Source: an uncultured Pirellulaceae bacterium (GTDB taxonomy: Bacteria > Planctomycetota > Planctomycetia > Pirellulales > Pirellulaceae). From it: a DNA stretch of 64,000 nucleotides. A program made the position numbers and the translations under genes. The stretch covers positions 160,819 to 224,818 of the forward strand of contig CALFUT010000012.1 of NCBI GenBank assembly GCA_937929805.1, in the 5' to 3' direction. The notes beneath the pieces are model-generated. The model was not told the origin of the DNA. It saw only the letters and a program-made list of their open reading frames with translations, and did no database searches. Position 1 is the first letter of the stretch; every line of letters starts with the position of its first letter. This document shows, one piece after another, positions 18,017 to 26,428 of the stretch.

Positions 18017-19564
18017 ATGTTGGCTCGCGATCAAAATCTGCTGCTTCAGCCGGAAGTGAATCCATCGGTTGATCTGCAGCATTTGCACCGCTGTGTGCAG
18101 TTGGCTGGCGCGTGGAGTTCGCTTGGTGGAAACGCCACGTTGATTCATGGCGATTTGCCGGGGCGGCTTGTCCGCCAATTGGAAGACCTTTCAATCAACT
18201 TGCTTCCGCGTAACGTTGTCCAGCATCACGCGAAGGATTGGAAACCGGGTTGGTTGTTTGTTGATGGAGTTGGAAGTTCACTGCCGGTTGAGTGCACAAA
18301 CTCTCCCGGCGCGAATCCCGATCAGCGATGGCAGTTGGCTGCGACGGAGGAATGGGCCGAAGCAAATGGGACGTGCTTTCAAAGCCCCGACTTAGTGATT
18401 ACCCCAAACGACGAGCAAATTCGGACTCGGTTCACGCGATCGAAATCGATACTTCGTGGCAGTCGCTACCAGATGCCAGTATCAAGTGGAACTTTGAGGG
18501 ATTCTCAGTCGAACGCGTTTGCCGTTCCAAGCATCGCGCGAAAAATCTTGATTGGGGTAAGCGAAGAGTCGTCGTTCGCGGTTGAGGAATTGCTTACCGA
18601 CGTGATTGCCGCAGCCAGTGATCGGACGACGGTGGACGTGGTGGGGAACGCAAAGCTGCGGGATTCGGCGGCGATGGTCAACTTGAAAAAAGCCCATCCA
18701 GAAATCACGTTTCGATTTTGGACTTCCATTGAACGACGCTTGCAGTCCATGGCTCCAGTTCATTTGGCGATCGTTGACCGCGAGGCGAAAACGCGAAGCT
18801 TGGCTCAACAAGAAATCGCGGTTGTATTTTTGGGCGGCAGCGACGGATCGATTCATCGATGCAAAAAGTCGACGGCGCTGCATTCGCAATCAGTCGATCC
18901 GAGTCTTGATCGGGCTGCTTTTCGGCGTTCGCTTAGTCGTGTGATTCGAAGTCGGGACGACCGGCAGACGCTAGTTGAGTCGGCTGTTGGACCCGGCGAC
19001 GCACAAGCTGCCGATCGAATCGCGCGTCGATTGGCCACTTCGCGTTTGCGATTGGAGCCTGCCGCGAGGGAAGATTGGGCGGAAGTTTCTCGTTGGCAGG
19101 GTGATCCCGAGTCATTGGCGTCTGCCCTGCCCTGCGGTGATCGAGATGCTCAAGTAACTCGAAATGAGTTCGCCATGTCGCTTGACCGGCGGAAGAGCCA
19201 GCGATGGATGTTTCGATCAAGCAACGGAACACCGATCGGCATAGCGTCGCTTGATCCGTGCGAGTCAACGCGTTCCGATGTCGCGCGGGTGCGGGTGTTG
19301 ATCAACCCGACGCTTCGCAATCTTGGGTACGGGAGTGCTTTGCTGGAACGAGTGCTCGAGAATATGGCGGCTTCTGATGTTCGGCAAATTATCTTTCAGG
19401 CTAGGTCAAACGATCAAGCGGCTCGTCGCATGGCGGCCAAAGCGGGACTGCTGCCAGTCGCTCCGACCGTCGTGGGAGGCGTGGTTGCTCATCAGTTTGC
19501 GATCGAGTTAGAATTGACCGAACAGGCGGTAGTGGAACGTGCTCCGATGCAAAGGTCGGCTTGA
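18017..19564 (+). CDS. Fusion of eroded PseG-like domain and GNAT acetyltransferase
   Basis: 515 residues in two parts. The N-terminal about 330 residues follow the layout of PseG/SpsG nucleotide-sugar hydrolases (GT-B fold): QHLHRCVQLAGAW (21-33) stands where the family has GHxMRxLxLA, keeping His22. Later come LFVDG, RSKSILRGSRYQMP and ARKILIGVSEESS (family: LISFGGSDP), so the Gly-rich sugar-nucleotide loop is lost. The C-terminal about 165 residues are a GNAT domain (RLEPAAREDWAEV start; acetyl-CoA loop region RNLGYGSALLERVLENM). PseG-PseH pairs act in pseudaminic-type sugar synthesis; here the hydrolase half may be inactive. ATG 18017 lacks a clear ribosome site. The assignment of the N-terminal half is inference from pattern. 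Confidence 0.6.
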   Translation: MLARDQNLLLQPEVNPSVDLQHLHRCVQLAGAWSSLGGNATLIHGDLPGRLVRQLEDLSINLLPRNVVQHHAKDWKPGWLFVDGVGSSLPVECTNSPGANPDQRWQLAATEEWAEANGTCFQSPDLVITPNDEQIRTRFTRSKSILRGSRYQMPVSSGTLRDSQSNAFAVPSIARKILIGVSEESSFAVEELLTDVIAAASDRTTVDVVGNAKLRDSAAMVNLKKAHPEITFRFWTSIERRLQSMAPVHLAIVDREAKTRSLAQQEIAVVFLGGSDGSIHRCKKSTALHSQSVDPSLDRAAFRRSLSRVIRSRDDRQTLVESAVGPGDAQAADRIARRLATSRLRLEPAAREDWAEVSRWQGDPESLASALPCGDRDAQVTRNEFAMSLDRRKSQRWMFRSSNGTPIGIASLDPCESTRSDVARVRVLINPTLRNLGYGSALLERVLENMAASDVRQIIFQARSNDQAARRMAAKAGLLPVAPTVVGGVVAHQFAIELELTEQAVVERAPMQRSA

Positions 19565-19839
19565 TGTTCCCGACGGGAATGGCAAACGATGCTTTGTTTC
19601 CGGATTTGAGCGACTATTTCCTCGCTGGTTTAAGCCCGCTCGCCTGCTGATAAGTTCAACGCATGTCGTTTCCTGCTCATGATCACCCAAACAAGATCAC
19701 CAAAAATTTGCGTCTCCACCGAGTTTGAATGGCGGATTGGCGAAAGTTTTTGTGGGAAATGATGGTGATGCTCGCTAGCATTTTGCTGACGGTGCGATTC
19801 CGGCCAGCCGCCTTTTCGTTGCTGCATCGCGATGAGGCC

Positions 19840-19965
19840 GTGATTTTTTAGAGAGCAAGGTTCGTAGCAAAGCCTTTAGGCTCTCGGTTGTCGTTTTCAA
19901 GCGACTGAAGCCGCTACTACCAACGGGGCGAACCGCTTGGTGAAACGCCTGTCACAAAAAATCAC
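19840..19965. repeat. MITE-like element, copy B
   Basis: GTGATTTTTT (19840-19849) and AAAAAATCAC (19956-19965) bound a sequence closely matching copy A (17706-17833), in the same orientation. It lies in the 649-bp gap between the GNAT fusion and the exporter, where no gene is evident. Confidence 0.85.
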
Positions 19966-20213
19966 AGCCCCGATGGGGGGCGGCCCTCCTGAGGCACAAT
20001 AGTCGATCGGGGAATGACCTTGGTGAATCCCGCTGTCAGGGATTAAAACATGGGCCTCGTGTGCGTCCGCCCATTGGGTTTGGCGGTCGTGCTGCATGGA
20101 TGCAAACGTGACAAGGATCTGGGCGAGTGCTGTTTTTTTGCCCTCGGTGTGAGTAGATCTGATTGCCGCGTTGGATGTGCAGATTGACGCTCTACCAATC
20201 GGAAATCCGCTCA

Positions 20214-22262
20214 ATGAATCAACTTGGCCGAGCGTTAAGGATGACGCTCAAATACCGCTGGTCTGTGCTGGGATCATTCGGTTGTAGCTTGCTGGTGGCG
20301 ATACTCTGGGGTGCAAACCTTGGGGCTGTCTACCCGTTCGTTGAGATCGTCCTTCAAAACAAGACATTGCCGCAGTGGGCCGACGAACGCATTGAGGAGT
20401 CCACGATTCGGATTGCCAAGCACGAGCAGCGTATCGCCTCTCTTCAAGAGGCGGTTGTTTCGGCTGACGCATCGAATGACGAGGCAACGGCCAAAGTACG
20501 TGCTGCATCTGCTGACGCAGTTGCATCCGAGGTTCGGGCAATCGAGTACGACTTGAAAGCCGAGCGGACTCGTTTGGCAACGACTCAATACTGGCAGCCG
20601 ACGATTGATCGATACGCGCCCAACGATGCGTTTAGGACATTGGTGTACCTGATGAGCGTGATGTTTTCTGCAACCGTTGTCCGCTGCTTATGTTTGTTAG
20701 GGAGCATGGTGTTTGTGGCTCGGGTTGGGCATCGTACGGTGCTGGATTTGCAGCAGCAGGCCTTCGAAAACGTGTTAAGCCTTGAGTCGCACGAAGCAGG
20801 AGGTGATGGCACAAGTGACTTAATCAGTCGCATTCGCGGCGAGACCCAGCTGATTGGGCACACGGTGAAGACACTGTTCGGAAAAACCGTTCGCGAGCCG
20901 TTAAAAATGGCGGCCTGTATGGCCGGAGCAGCGTACGTCAATTGGCGTTTACTAATTTTGTCGGTGTTGGTTTGCCCCTTGGCCGGTTTTGTGCTGGCAA
21001 TGTTGGCGCGGGCGACTCGGCGAGCAACCAAGCGCGCGATCGAGCAATCGGCGAATCTGATGGATCGACTGTATGAAGCAATTTCATACCAGCGTGTGGT
21101 GAAGTCATTTACGATGGAGCAGACCGAACGACAACGCTTTCAGTTGGTGGCGCACGATATTTACCGGAAACGAATGCGGATCGCCTGGCTGGAATCTCTT
21201 TCACGAAACAATAACGAGCTGCTGGGGATCAGCATGATCACGCTGAGCGTTTTGGCGGGCGGTTATCTCGCGTTGACTCAACAGACACATTTGCTCGGCT
21301 TGCGGATGGCAACGCAACCGATGGACTTCGGTAGTGTGATGGTGTTTTTCGGATTTTTGATCGGCGTCGCGGATCCACTTCGAAAGCTGGGAGACGTTTA
21401 CACCATCGTTCAGCAAGGGGTCGTGGCCTCGGATCGGGTTTTTCCCTTAATCGATAAGCGAGCGGCGGTCACCGATCCTGTTTCTCCCGCAACGATGCCC
21501 ACTAGCGAGCAAGGCCTTGAGGTATCACTTGATAACGTGTGGTTTGAGTACCAGCCAAACGTACCGGTGTTGAAGGGAGTCAGCTTGAGCTTGCCTGCCG
21601 GTAGCTCGACGGCGATCGTTGGACACAACGGTTGTGGTAAGAGTACGCTGATTAATCTGCTGCCACGATTTTTTGATCCAACGGGTAATGCCGGTGATGC
21701 GGGGACGGTCCGAATCAACGGTCAAGACATTCGCGAGTTCTCGATCGGTGACCTACGCCGAAGCGTCGGTTATGTGACTCAACAGACCATGCTTTTCAAT
21801 GATACCGTTGCGAACAACATCGGTTACGGGGCATCCAATGCAACCATGGAGGAAATTGTTGCGGCGGCTAAGGAGGCTCATGCGGACGACTTTATTTCCG
21901 TCTTGGAATGTGGCTATGACACAATGATCGGTCAGTCGGGCCGCAGTTTGTCGGGTGGCCAGAGGCAGAGGATTTCGCTTGCTCGAGCCATTCTGAAGAA
22001 CCCTCAGGTCTTGATTCTGGATGAAGCGACCAGTCAGATCGATCCAGAAAGTGAAAACCTGATCCATCAGACGCTGAAAGAATTCATTCGCAACCGGACG
22101 ACCATCATGATTACTCATCGCGTTTCGACGCTCGATTTGGTGGATCAGATCGTGATTATGAAGAATGGGACCGTTGTCGACTGTGGCAGCCATTCACAAC
22201 TAGTGGCGCGATGTCGCGAATATCAGCAAATGCGGAACGGGTACCTCGAGGAGGCAGCATGA
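20214..22262 (+). CDS. MsbA-like ABC exporter with extracytoplasmic coiled-coil insert
   Basis: Half-transporter with fused membrane and ATPase domains, 682 residues from ATG 20214 (an upstream TTG/GTG would add a non-hydrophobic leader). TM1 is about 18-45. Residues 48-140, where MsbA has a short loop, form a charged helical segment (ESTIRIAKHEQRIASLQEAV and following), presumably periplasmic. The ATPase has Walker A GHNGCGKST, signature LSGGQRQR, Walker B LILDEATSQID and the H-loop in ITHRVS. A paralogue lies at 56907-58889. It overlaps kdsD by 4 bp, pointing to lipid A/LPS-type export, though the substrate is unproven. Confidence 0.88.
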   Translation: MNQLGRALRMTLKYRWSVLGSFGCSLLVAILWGANLGAVYPFVEIVLQNKTLPQWADERIEESTIRIAKHEQRIASLQEAVVSADASNDEATAKVRAASADAVASEVRAIEYDLKAERTRLATTQYWQPTIDRYAPNDAFRTLVYLMSVMFSATVVRCLCLLGSMVFVARVGHRTVLDLQQQAFENVLSLESHEAGGDGTSDLISRIRGETQLIGHTVKTLFGKTVREPLKMAACMAGAAYVNWRLLILSVLVCPLAGFVLAMLARATRRATKRAIEQSANLMDRLYEAISYQRVVKSFTMEQTERQRFQLVAHDIYRKRMRIAWLESLSRNNNELLGISMITLSVLAGGYLALTQQTHLLGLRMATQPMDFGSVMVFFGFLIGVADPLRKLGDVYTIVQQGVVASDRVFPLIDKRAAVTDPVSPATMPTSEQGLEVSLDNVWFEYQPNVPVLKGVSLSLPAGSSTAIVGHNGCGKSTLINLLPRFFDPTGNAGDAGTVRINGQDIREFSIGDLRRSVGYVTQQTMLFNDTVANNIGYGASNATMEEIVAAAKEAHADDFISVLECGYDTMIGQSGRSLSGGQRQRISLARAILKNPQVLILDEATSQIDPESENLIHQTLKEFIRNRTTIMITHRVSTLDLVDQIVIMKNGTVVDCGSHSQLVARCREYQQMRNGYLEEAA

Positions 22263-23287
22263 TGAGTCATAACGCAGCGGTCCGAATGTCGGTGACCCCG
22301 TTCGAACAGACTCGCTTCGCGCGAGATGTGATCGTGAAGGAAGCCGAGTCATTGCAAAGGCTTGCCAAGAACTTGCCGGCAGACCTTTCTTCAGCGGTCG
22401 AGTTGATTCTGCGTTGTGAGGGATCGGTAATCGTGACCGGGATTGGTAAAGCAGGATGGATCGGGCAAAAAATTTCCGCGTCTCTTTGCTCAACCGGAAC
22501 TAGAAGTCATTTCCTTCATCCGGCCGAAGCGATTCATGGGGATCTTGGGCGTGTTGGCAAAGATGATGTTGTCCTCGTGCTCTCCAATAGTGGGGAAACG
22601 CCAGAAATCGTTCGACTGTTGCCCACGTTGGCGCAGTTTGAAACGCCCATTATTTCCATCACCAGTAATATTGAATCGACGCTGGCGGGACACAGTGCGG
22701 CGGTTTTAAATTATGAAGCGTCCACCGAAGCCTGCCCGCTGGGACTGGCTCCTTCGACCAGCACGACCACCATGTTGGCGTTGGGGGATGCGCTGACGCT
22801 GTTGCTGAGTCGTATGCGAGCGTTCCGGTCGATCGACTTTGCTCGTTTTCATCCCGGGGGTTCGCTTGGTCGAAAGTTATCGCACGTCGACGACATGATG
22901 AGACCGATCGAACGCTGCCGAGTGGCGTTAGAAAGCGAAACGATTCGTGACATCTATATCCGATACGGCGGACAAGAGCGGCGAGCCGGGATGGTGATGG
23001 TTACTGATGAGCACGGCTGTCTGACCGGGGTCTTTACCGACAGCGATCTGGCTCGGATGTTAGAACGCAAGCAAGAAGTTCAGTTTGACCGACCGATTTG
23101 CGAATTGATGACGCAAAATCCTAAGACCGTCAAGTCAGGCAACAAAACAACCTTTGCGGTGGATACTTTGGCTTGTTACAACCTGAGCGAACTGCCCGTG
23201 ATTGATTCCAGAGGTCGAGCAATTGGCTTGATTGACATCACCGATTTAGTGGGCTTGATCCCCAACCAAAAATCGAATGACACGTGA
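22259..23287 (+). CDS. kdsD: Arabinose-5-phosphate isomerase (KpsF/GutQ family)
   Basis: Interconverts ribulose-5-phosphate and arabinose-5-phosphate, the first step to Kdo. An SIS domain (about 35-190: VIVTGIGKAGWIGQKISASL, LVLSNSGETPEI, and the metal/sugar His in HPAEAIHGDLG) is followed by two CBS domains. The start is ATG 22259, overlapping the exporter stop (ATGA) and preceded by GAGGAGG 5 bases upstream, one of the strongest ribosome sites in the window; the frame itself is open from 22211. 342 residues, normal length. Coupling with an MsbA-like exporter implies a Kdo-containing envelope glycolipid. Confidence 0.92.
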   Translation: MMSHNAAVRMSVTPFEQTRFARDVIVKEAESLQRLAKNLPADLSSAVELILRCEGSVIVTGIGKAGWIGQKISASLCSTGTRSHFLHPAEAIHGDLGRVGKDDVVLVLSNSGETPEIVRLLPTLAQFETPIISITSNIESTLAGHSAAVLNYEASTEACPLGLAPSTSTTTMLALGDALTLLLSRMRAFRSIDFARFHPGGSLGRKLSHVDDMMRPIERCRVALESETIRDIYIRYGGQERRAGMVMVTDEHGCLTGVFTDSDLARMLERKQEVQFDRPICELMTQNPKTVKSGNKTTFAVDTLACYNLSELPVIDSRGRAIGLIDITDLVGLIPNQKSNDT

Positions 23288-23432
23288 GCGGATGGCATTG
23301 GATTGTTTGGAAGGATGTGTGTTGGAGGTTGCGTTCGCAATGATCGACAACCTTTGAAATCGAGTTAACCGTTGGCATATTGGTTGGTTGTTACGAATGG
23401 TCCAGAGTCATTGGGTTGGACGAATCGGCGGG

Positions 23433-24944
23433 CTATTCGGTAAACGGATGCCAAGGCTGAGCCCCGCCCTCTTGGGGACGCAGGAATTTTGCGTCGACCT
23501 GTTTGTACCACTGGTGAAGCCGAGCTCGCATTTCCTGAACTTTTTCCGGATGCTGGTCACGCAGGTCATTTCGTTCACCGATGTCGTTCTTCAAGTCGTA
23601 CAAATGAACTTGGCCATCTTCGTATCGTTCGATCAACTTCAGATCGCCCATCCGAATGGCCCCTCCCGGAATGCCACCCTGATTGCTGTAGTGAGGATAG
23701 TGCCAGTAAAGAGCGTCACGGTCGATTGACTGCCCTCGCAAAGCCGGCAACAAGTCCACGCCGTCGATCTCGTGTTTGATCGCCACACCGGCGGCTGAGC
23801 AAACCGTTGGATACAAATCGATCGAAGAAATTGGTTGCGTACTGGTTGAGCCCGGTTCCGTAATTCCGGGATAGCGAATGATCCATGGTTCGCGAATTCC
23901 GCCCTCGTAGATCCAGCCCTTGCCTCCACGAAGCGGCATGTTGCTGGTAGGAGTCCCTTCGGCGGTTGATAGGCCACCGTTGTCCGAGGTGAAAACAACG
24001 ATCGTTTCGTTGCTGATGCCGGATTCATCGATCTGGTTCAAAACCTTGCCGACCGCTTCATCCATGGCTTCCACCATGGCAGCGTAGACAGCGTGTTTTT
24101 GTACAACACGAACTTTCCTTTTAGGAGGTTTATCCGGCAAGATCTGTTCCTCGGTGCCGAATGCCTCGCCAGTAATTGCTTTTAATTTCGGCTGGTATTT
24201 TTTCACCAGATCTTCGCGGCCCATGAGCGGAGTGTGAACCGAGTAGAACGACAGGTAGGCTAAAAACGGTTTCTTTTGGTCGGCCTTTGTTCGGATGAAA
24301 TCCGACGTGTCTCGAGCCAGTCGGTCGGGCAGATGATCGCCGGCAGGGTTTTCTGGTTTCAGTTGCGGATTCTTGAAGGGGCTAAAGTACTTGTTGCCCG
24401 AGTATGGTCCGCCACGTTTGGAGCCACCTTGGTTGATATCAAAGCCACGATTCTGAGGGTAGTAGTCTTCGGTTTCACCCAAGTGCCATTTGCCGGCGAA
24501 GAAGGTCGCGTAGCCTTTTGTTTTGAGAGCTTGAGCCAACGTGATTTCCGAGAGCGGCATATAATTGGTGAGTTCAGCCGGGCGAAATTTTCCGGCTCGT
24601 TTTCCACTAAAGAAATTTGTTGCACCGACACGGGTGGGGTATTTGCCGGTGAGAAGGCTATAGCGAGTCGGCGAGCAAACCGGATTGGCCGCGTAGCCAT
24701 CGGTGAATCTCATGGACTGAGTGGCGAACTTGTCGATGTTCGGTGTGTCATAAAAGCAATCGGGGTTATTAGCCCCAATGTCCATGTAGCCAAGGTCGTC
24801 CACAACGAACACAACGACGTTGGGTGGGGACTTGGATGGCGTTGCGTCCGGCTTGTCTTCAGTTTGGGCAAACAGCTGACTCGAGATCACCAGCGTTGAC
24901 AGGAAAAAAAATAGGTAGGTTTGGCAACGAGAATTCTCGGACAT
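23433..24944 (-). CDS. Secreted sulfatase (arylsulfatase A family)
   Basis: 503 residues with an N-terminal signal peptide (YLFFFLSTLVISSQLFA then Q). The formylglycine site is Cys90 in CSPTR (C-x-P-x-R), to be oxidised by a sulfatase-maturating enzyme. Calcium-binding Asp49-Asp50 lie in VVDDLGYMD, and FAGKWHLGE, SDNGG and PLRGGKGWIYEGGIREP are further family motifs. It likely removes sulfate from marine polysaccharides in the periplasm; the substrate cannot be read from sequence. It is monocistronic, convergent with kdsD. Planctomycetes of this group carry many such genes. Confidence 0.95.
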   Translation of the reverse strand: MSENSRCQTYLFFFLSTLVISSQLFAQTEDKPDATPSKSPPNVVVFVVDDLGYMDIGANNPDCFYDTPNIDKFATQSMRFTDGYAANPVCSPTRYSLLTGKYPTRVGATNFFSGKRAGKFRPAELTNYMPLSEITLAQALKTKGYATFFAGKWHLGETEDYYPQNRGFDINQGGSKRGGPYSGNKYFSPFKNPQLKPENPAGDHLPDRLARDTSDFIRTKADQKKPFLAYLSFYSVHTPLMGREDLVKKYQPKLKAITGEAFGTEEQILPDKPPKRKVRVVQKHAVYAAMVEAMDEAVGKVLNQIDESGISNETIVVFTSDNGGLSTAEGTPTSNMPLRGGKGWIYEGGIREPWIIRYPGITEPGSTSTQPISSIDLYPTVCSAAGVAIKHEIDGVDLLPALRGQSIDRDALYWHYPHYSNQGGIPGGAIRMGDLKLIERYEDGQVHLYDLKNDIGERNDLRDQHPEKVQEMRARLHQWYKQVDAKFLRPQEGGAQPWHPFTE

Positions 24945-25262
24945 TAGTTTTCTCCAATTCCTTGATGCAGTAGGTGGATTTCAACCTAAGAGCAGCGTCG
25001 TCGCGTAAACTTTCGAACGCGACACCTAATAAGTGATCGACGGAGCTTAGAAGAGCTTAAACGCCGAAACATTGTCAAGCAGGTCGACTATGGGGCGATT
25101 TCGCATATCGGTCGAAAAGAGTACTTGCTCGGCAAACGGAAAGTCCAAAATGAGGGCCCTTCGATGAACGAGCCGCCGTTAAAATCACGCACCTAAAGTC
25201 ACACACCAAGTAGTACGTTCGCCGTAATGTGCCGGTAGCTACAGCTAATCACCGTGGCCATT
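24945..25262. other. Intergenic region upstream of the sulfatase
   Basis: 318 bp with no open frame of note, no clear hairpin and no recognisable repeat. Confidence 0.4.
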
Positions 25263-25940
25263 TTAGGAGCCAACGGCTTGCCTCAGCAGGCACCTTTGCG
25301 AGTCGACACTTCTGCCTTTCCGGTAGACCTCCAGCAGTTGGCGAGATTGTTGAGCCAGTAGCCGGCGGACTTCTCGACGTTTTCCTTTGACCCGAGGGAT
25401 TACCATGTTGTCGTAGGCCGTCGTTTGGTGCCGCATCCAAGCGATGACGGCGGACTCAGCACGCTGTTCAATGGGAATCTTCTGCGTTCGGGCGACCGTG
25501 CCGCTGCCCACTGGAGTCGCATGCTTCGCAACGGCGACCGCGATGTCTCCAGCCAGATCTTGATAGCGGTCGTGAAAATCCAAAAAGGCAAAAACGGCAT
25601 CGGTGAAATGATCGATGTACTCCTCTTGGGCCTTCGAACGGCGCTTTGCGGCAGCTGCCATTTTCTTGCGATAGGCAGGGGTCGCACGTTCTTGCGCTAG
25701 TTGCTGGATGACTGAATCAATGGTCGAACTGTCGGCCCAGACGCCAAGACTGATCGTGCGTCGACCTTTCTTTATCTTAACCGTCCATGAAGGCCCGGCA
25801 GCTTTGACTCGTCTAGTTGCCCCAGCGTCGCCCGGCTTCAGAAGGCTCCATGTTTTTGGCACGTTCAGCTTTTCACCATCCTCCGCGAGAACGACACGAT
25901 CTTTGGAGGCGGGGCTGACGATGCGATTTTTTTGAGGCAT
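25263..25940 (-). CDS. DUF2293-type protein
   Basis: The frame opens at 26015, but ATG 25940 (MPQKNRIVSPASKDRVV) is preferred because upstream residues look like read-through of the promoter and would cover a palindrome at 26001. From there 225 residues. Residues near 165-210 (RAESAVIAWMRHQTTAYDNM then RREVRRLLAQQSRQLLEVYR) match the DUF2293 pattern of a conserved R-A-x-x-A-V...R-H...T-x-Y-D. A basic Lys/Arg-rich middle (YRKKMAAAAKRRSKAQEEY) suggests nucleic-acid contact, but no function is established. Divergent from the CDGSH gene. Confidence 0.7.
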   Translation of the reverse strand: MPQKNRIVSPASKDRVVLAEDGEKLNVPKTWSLLKPGDAGATRRVKAAGPSWTVKIKKGRRTISLGVWADSSTIDSVIQQLAQERATPAYRKKMAAAAKRRSKAQEEYIDHFTDAVFAFLDFHDRYQDLAGDIAVAVAKHATPVGSGTVARTQKIPIEQRAESAVIAWMRHQTTAYDNMVIPRVKGKRREVRRLLAQQSRQLLEVYRKGRSVDSQRCLLRQAVGS

Positions 25941-26000
25941 CCGGTTTGAGTAGTGAAATGGAAAGGCGGTTAAAAATGAAACGAATACGACCCAATGGCA

Positions 26001-26016
26001 TGTGGTCGCGACCACA
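26001..26016. promoter_or_regulatory. Perfect 16-bp palindrome, candidate operator
   Basis: TGTGGTCGCGACCACA lies between the divergent DUF2293 gene (start 25940) and the CDGSH gene (start 26082), 61 and 65 bp from the two starts, a usual place for a dimeric regulator to control both. Confidence 0.5.
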
Positions 26017-26081
26017 CGATCGCGGTATCATCTGTTGAGTAATGAGCTGAAATTTATCAATCATCGAAGGAGTTGCAAACG

Positions 26082-26330
26082 ATGGATGAACCCAAAATCG
26101 CCGCTTGCCAGCCGAAACAAGTTGAGTTGGAAGAAGGTAAGAAATATGCGTATTGCACCTGCGGGCTTTCAGAGTCGCAGCCATTCTGTGACGGCAAGCA
26201 TTCGGGGACCCAGTTTAAGCCGGATGTCTTTACTGCGGAGAAAACAGAGTCCGCCTGGTTCTGTCAGTGTAAACGAACAGGAAACGCGCCTCGCTGCGAT
26301 GGAACTCATAAGAACCTTTCGTGCGAGTAG
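26082..26330 (+). CDS. Double CDGSH iron-sulfur protein
   Basis: 82 residues with two CDGSH-type [2Fe-2S] motifs: C25-x-C27...C36-DGK-H40 and C61-x-C63...C72-DGT-H76. Each gives the 3Cys:1His set. The start ATG 26082 is preceded by GAAGGAG with 9-base spacing; the frame itself begins at a TTG three codons earlier. There is no signal peptide or membrane anchor, so it is a soluble cytoplasmic redox or cluster-transfer protein. It is monocistronic and divergent from the DUF2293 gene, with which it may share an operator. Confidence 0.93.
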   Translation: MDEPKIAACQPKQVELEEGKKYAYCTCGLSESQPFCDGKHSGTQFKPDVFTAEKTESAWFCQCKRTGNAPRCDGTHKNLSCE

Positions 26331-26428
26331 ATCGCATCCTTTGTGATCTTGCCTGTTTGTAGCATGCTCGATCCAATTGATGTGGGTCTTCGGTAAGTGT
26401 TTTTCAGTTTAGTGCCCAAGCGACGCCG

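Noticed and set aside
24359..24899. Open frames on the strand opposite the sulfatase
   Set aside because: Antisense of a well-supported sulfatase with intact signature motifs.
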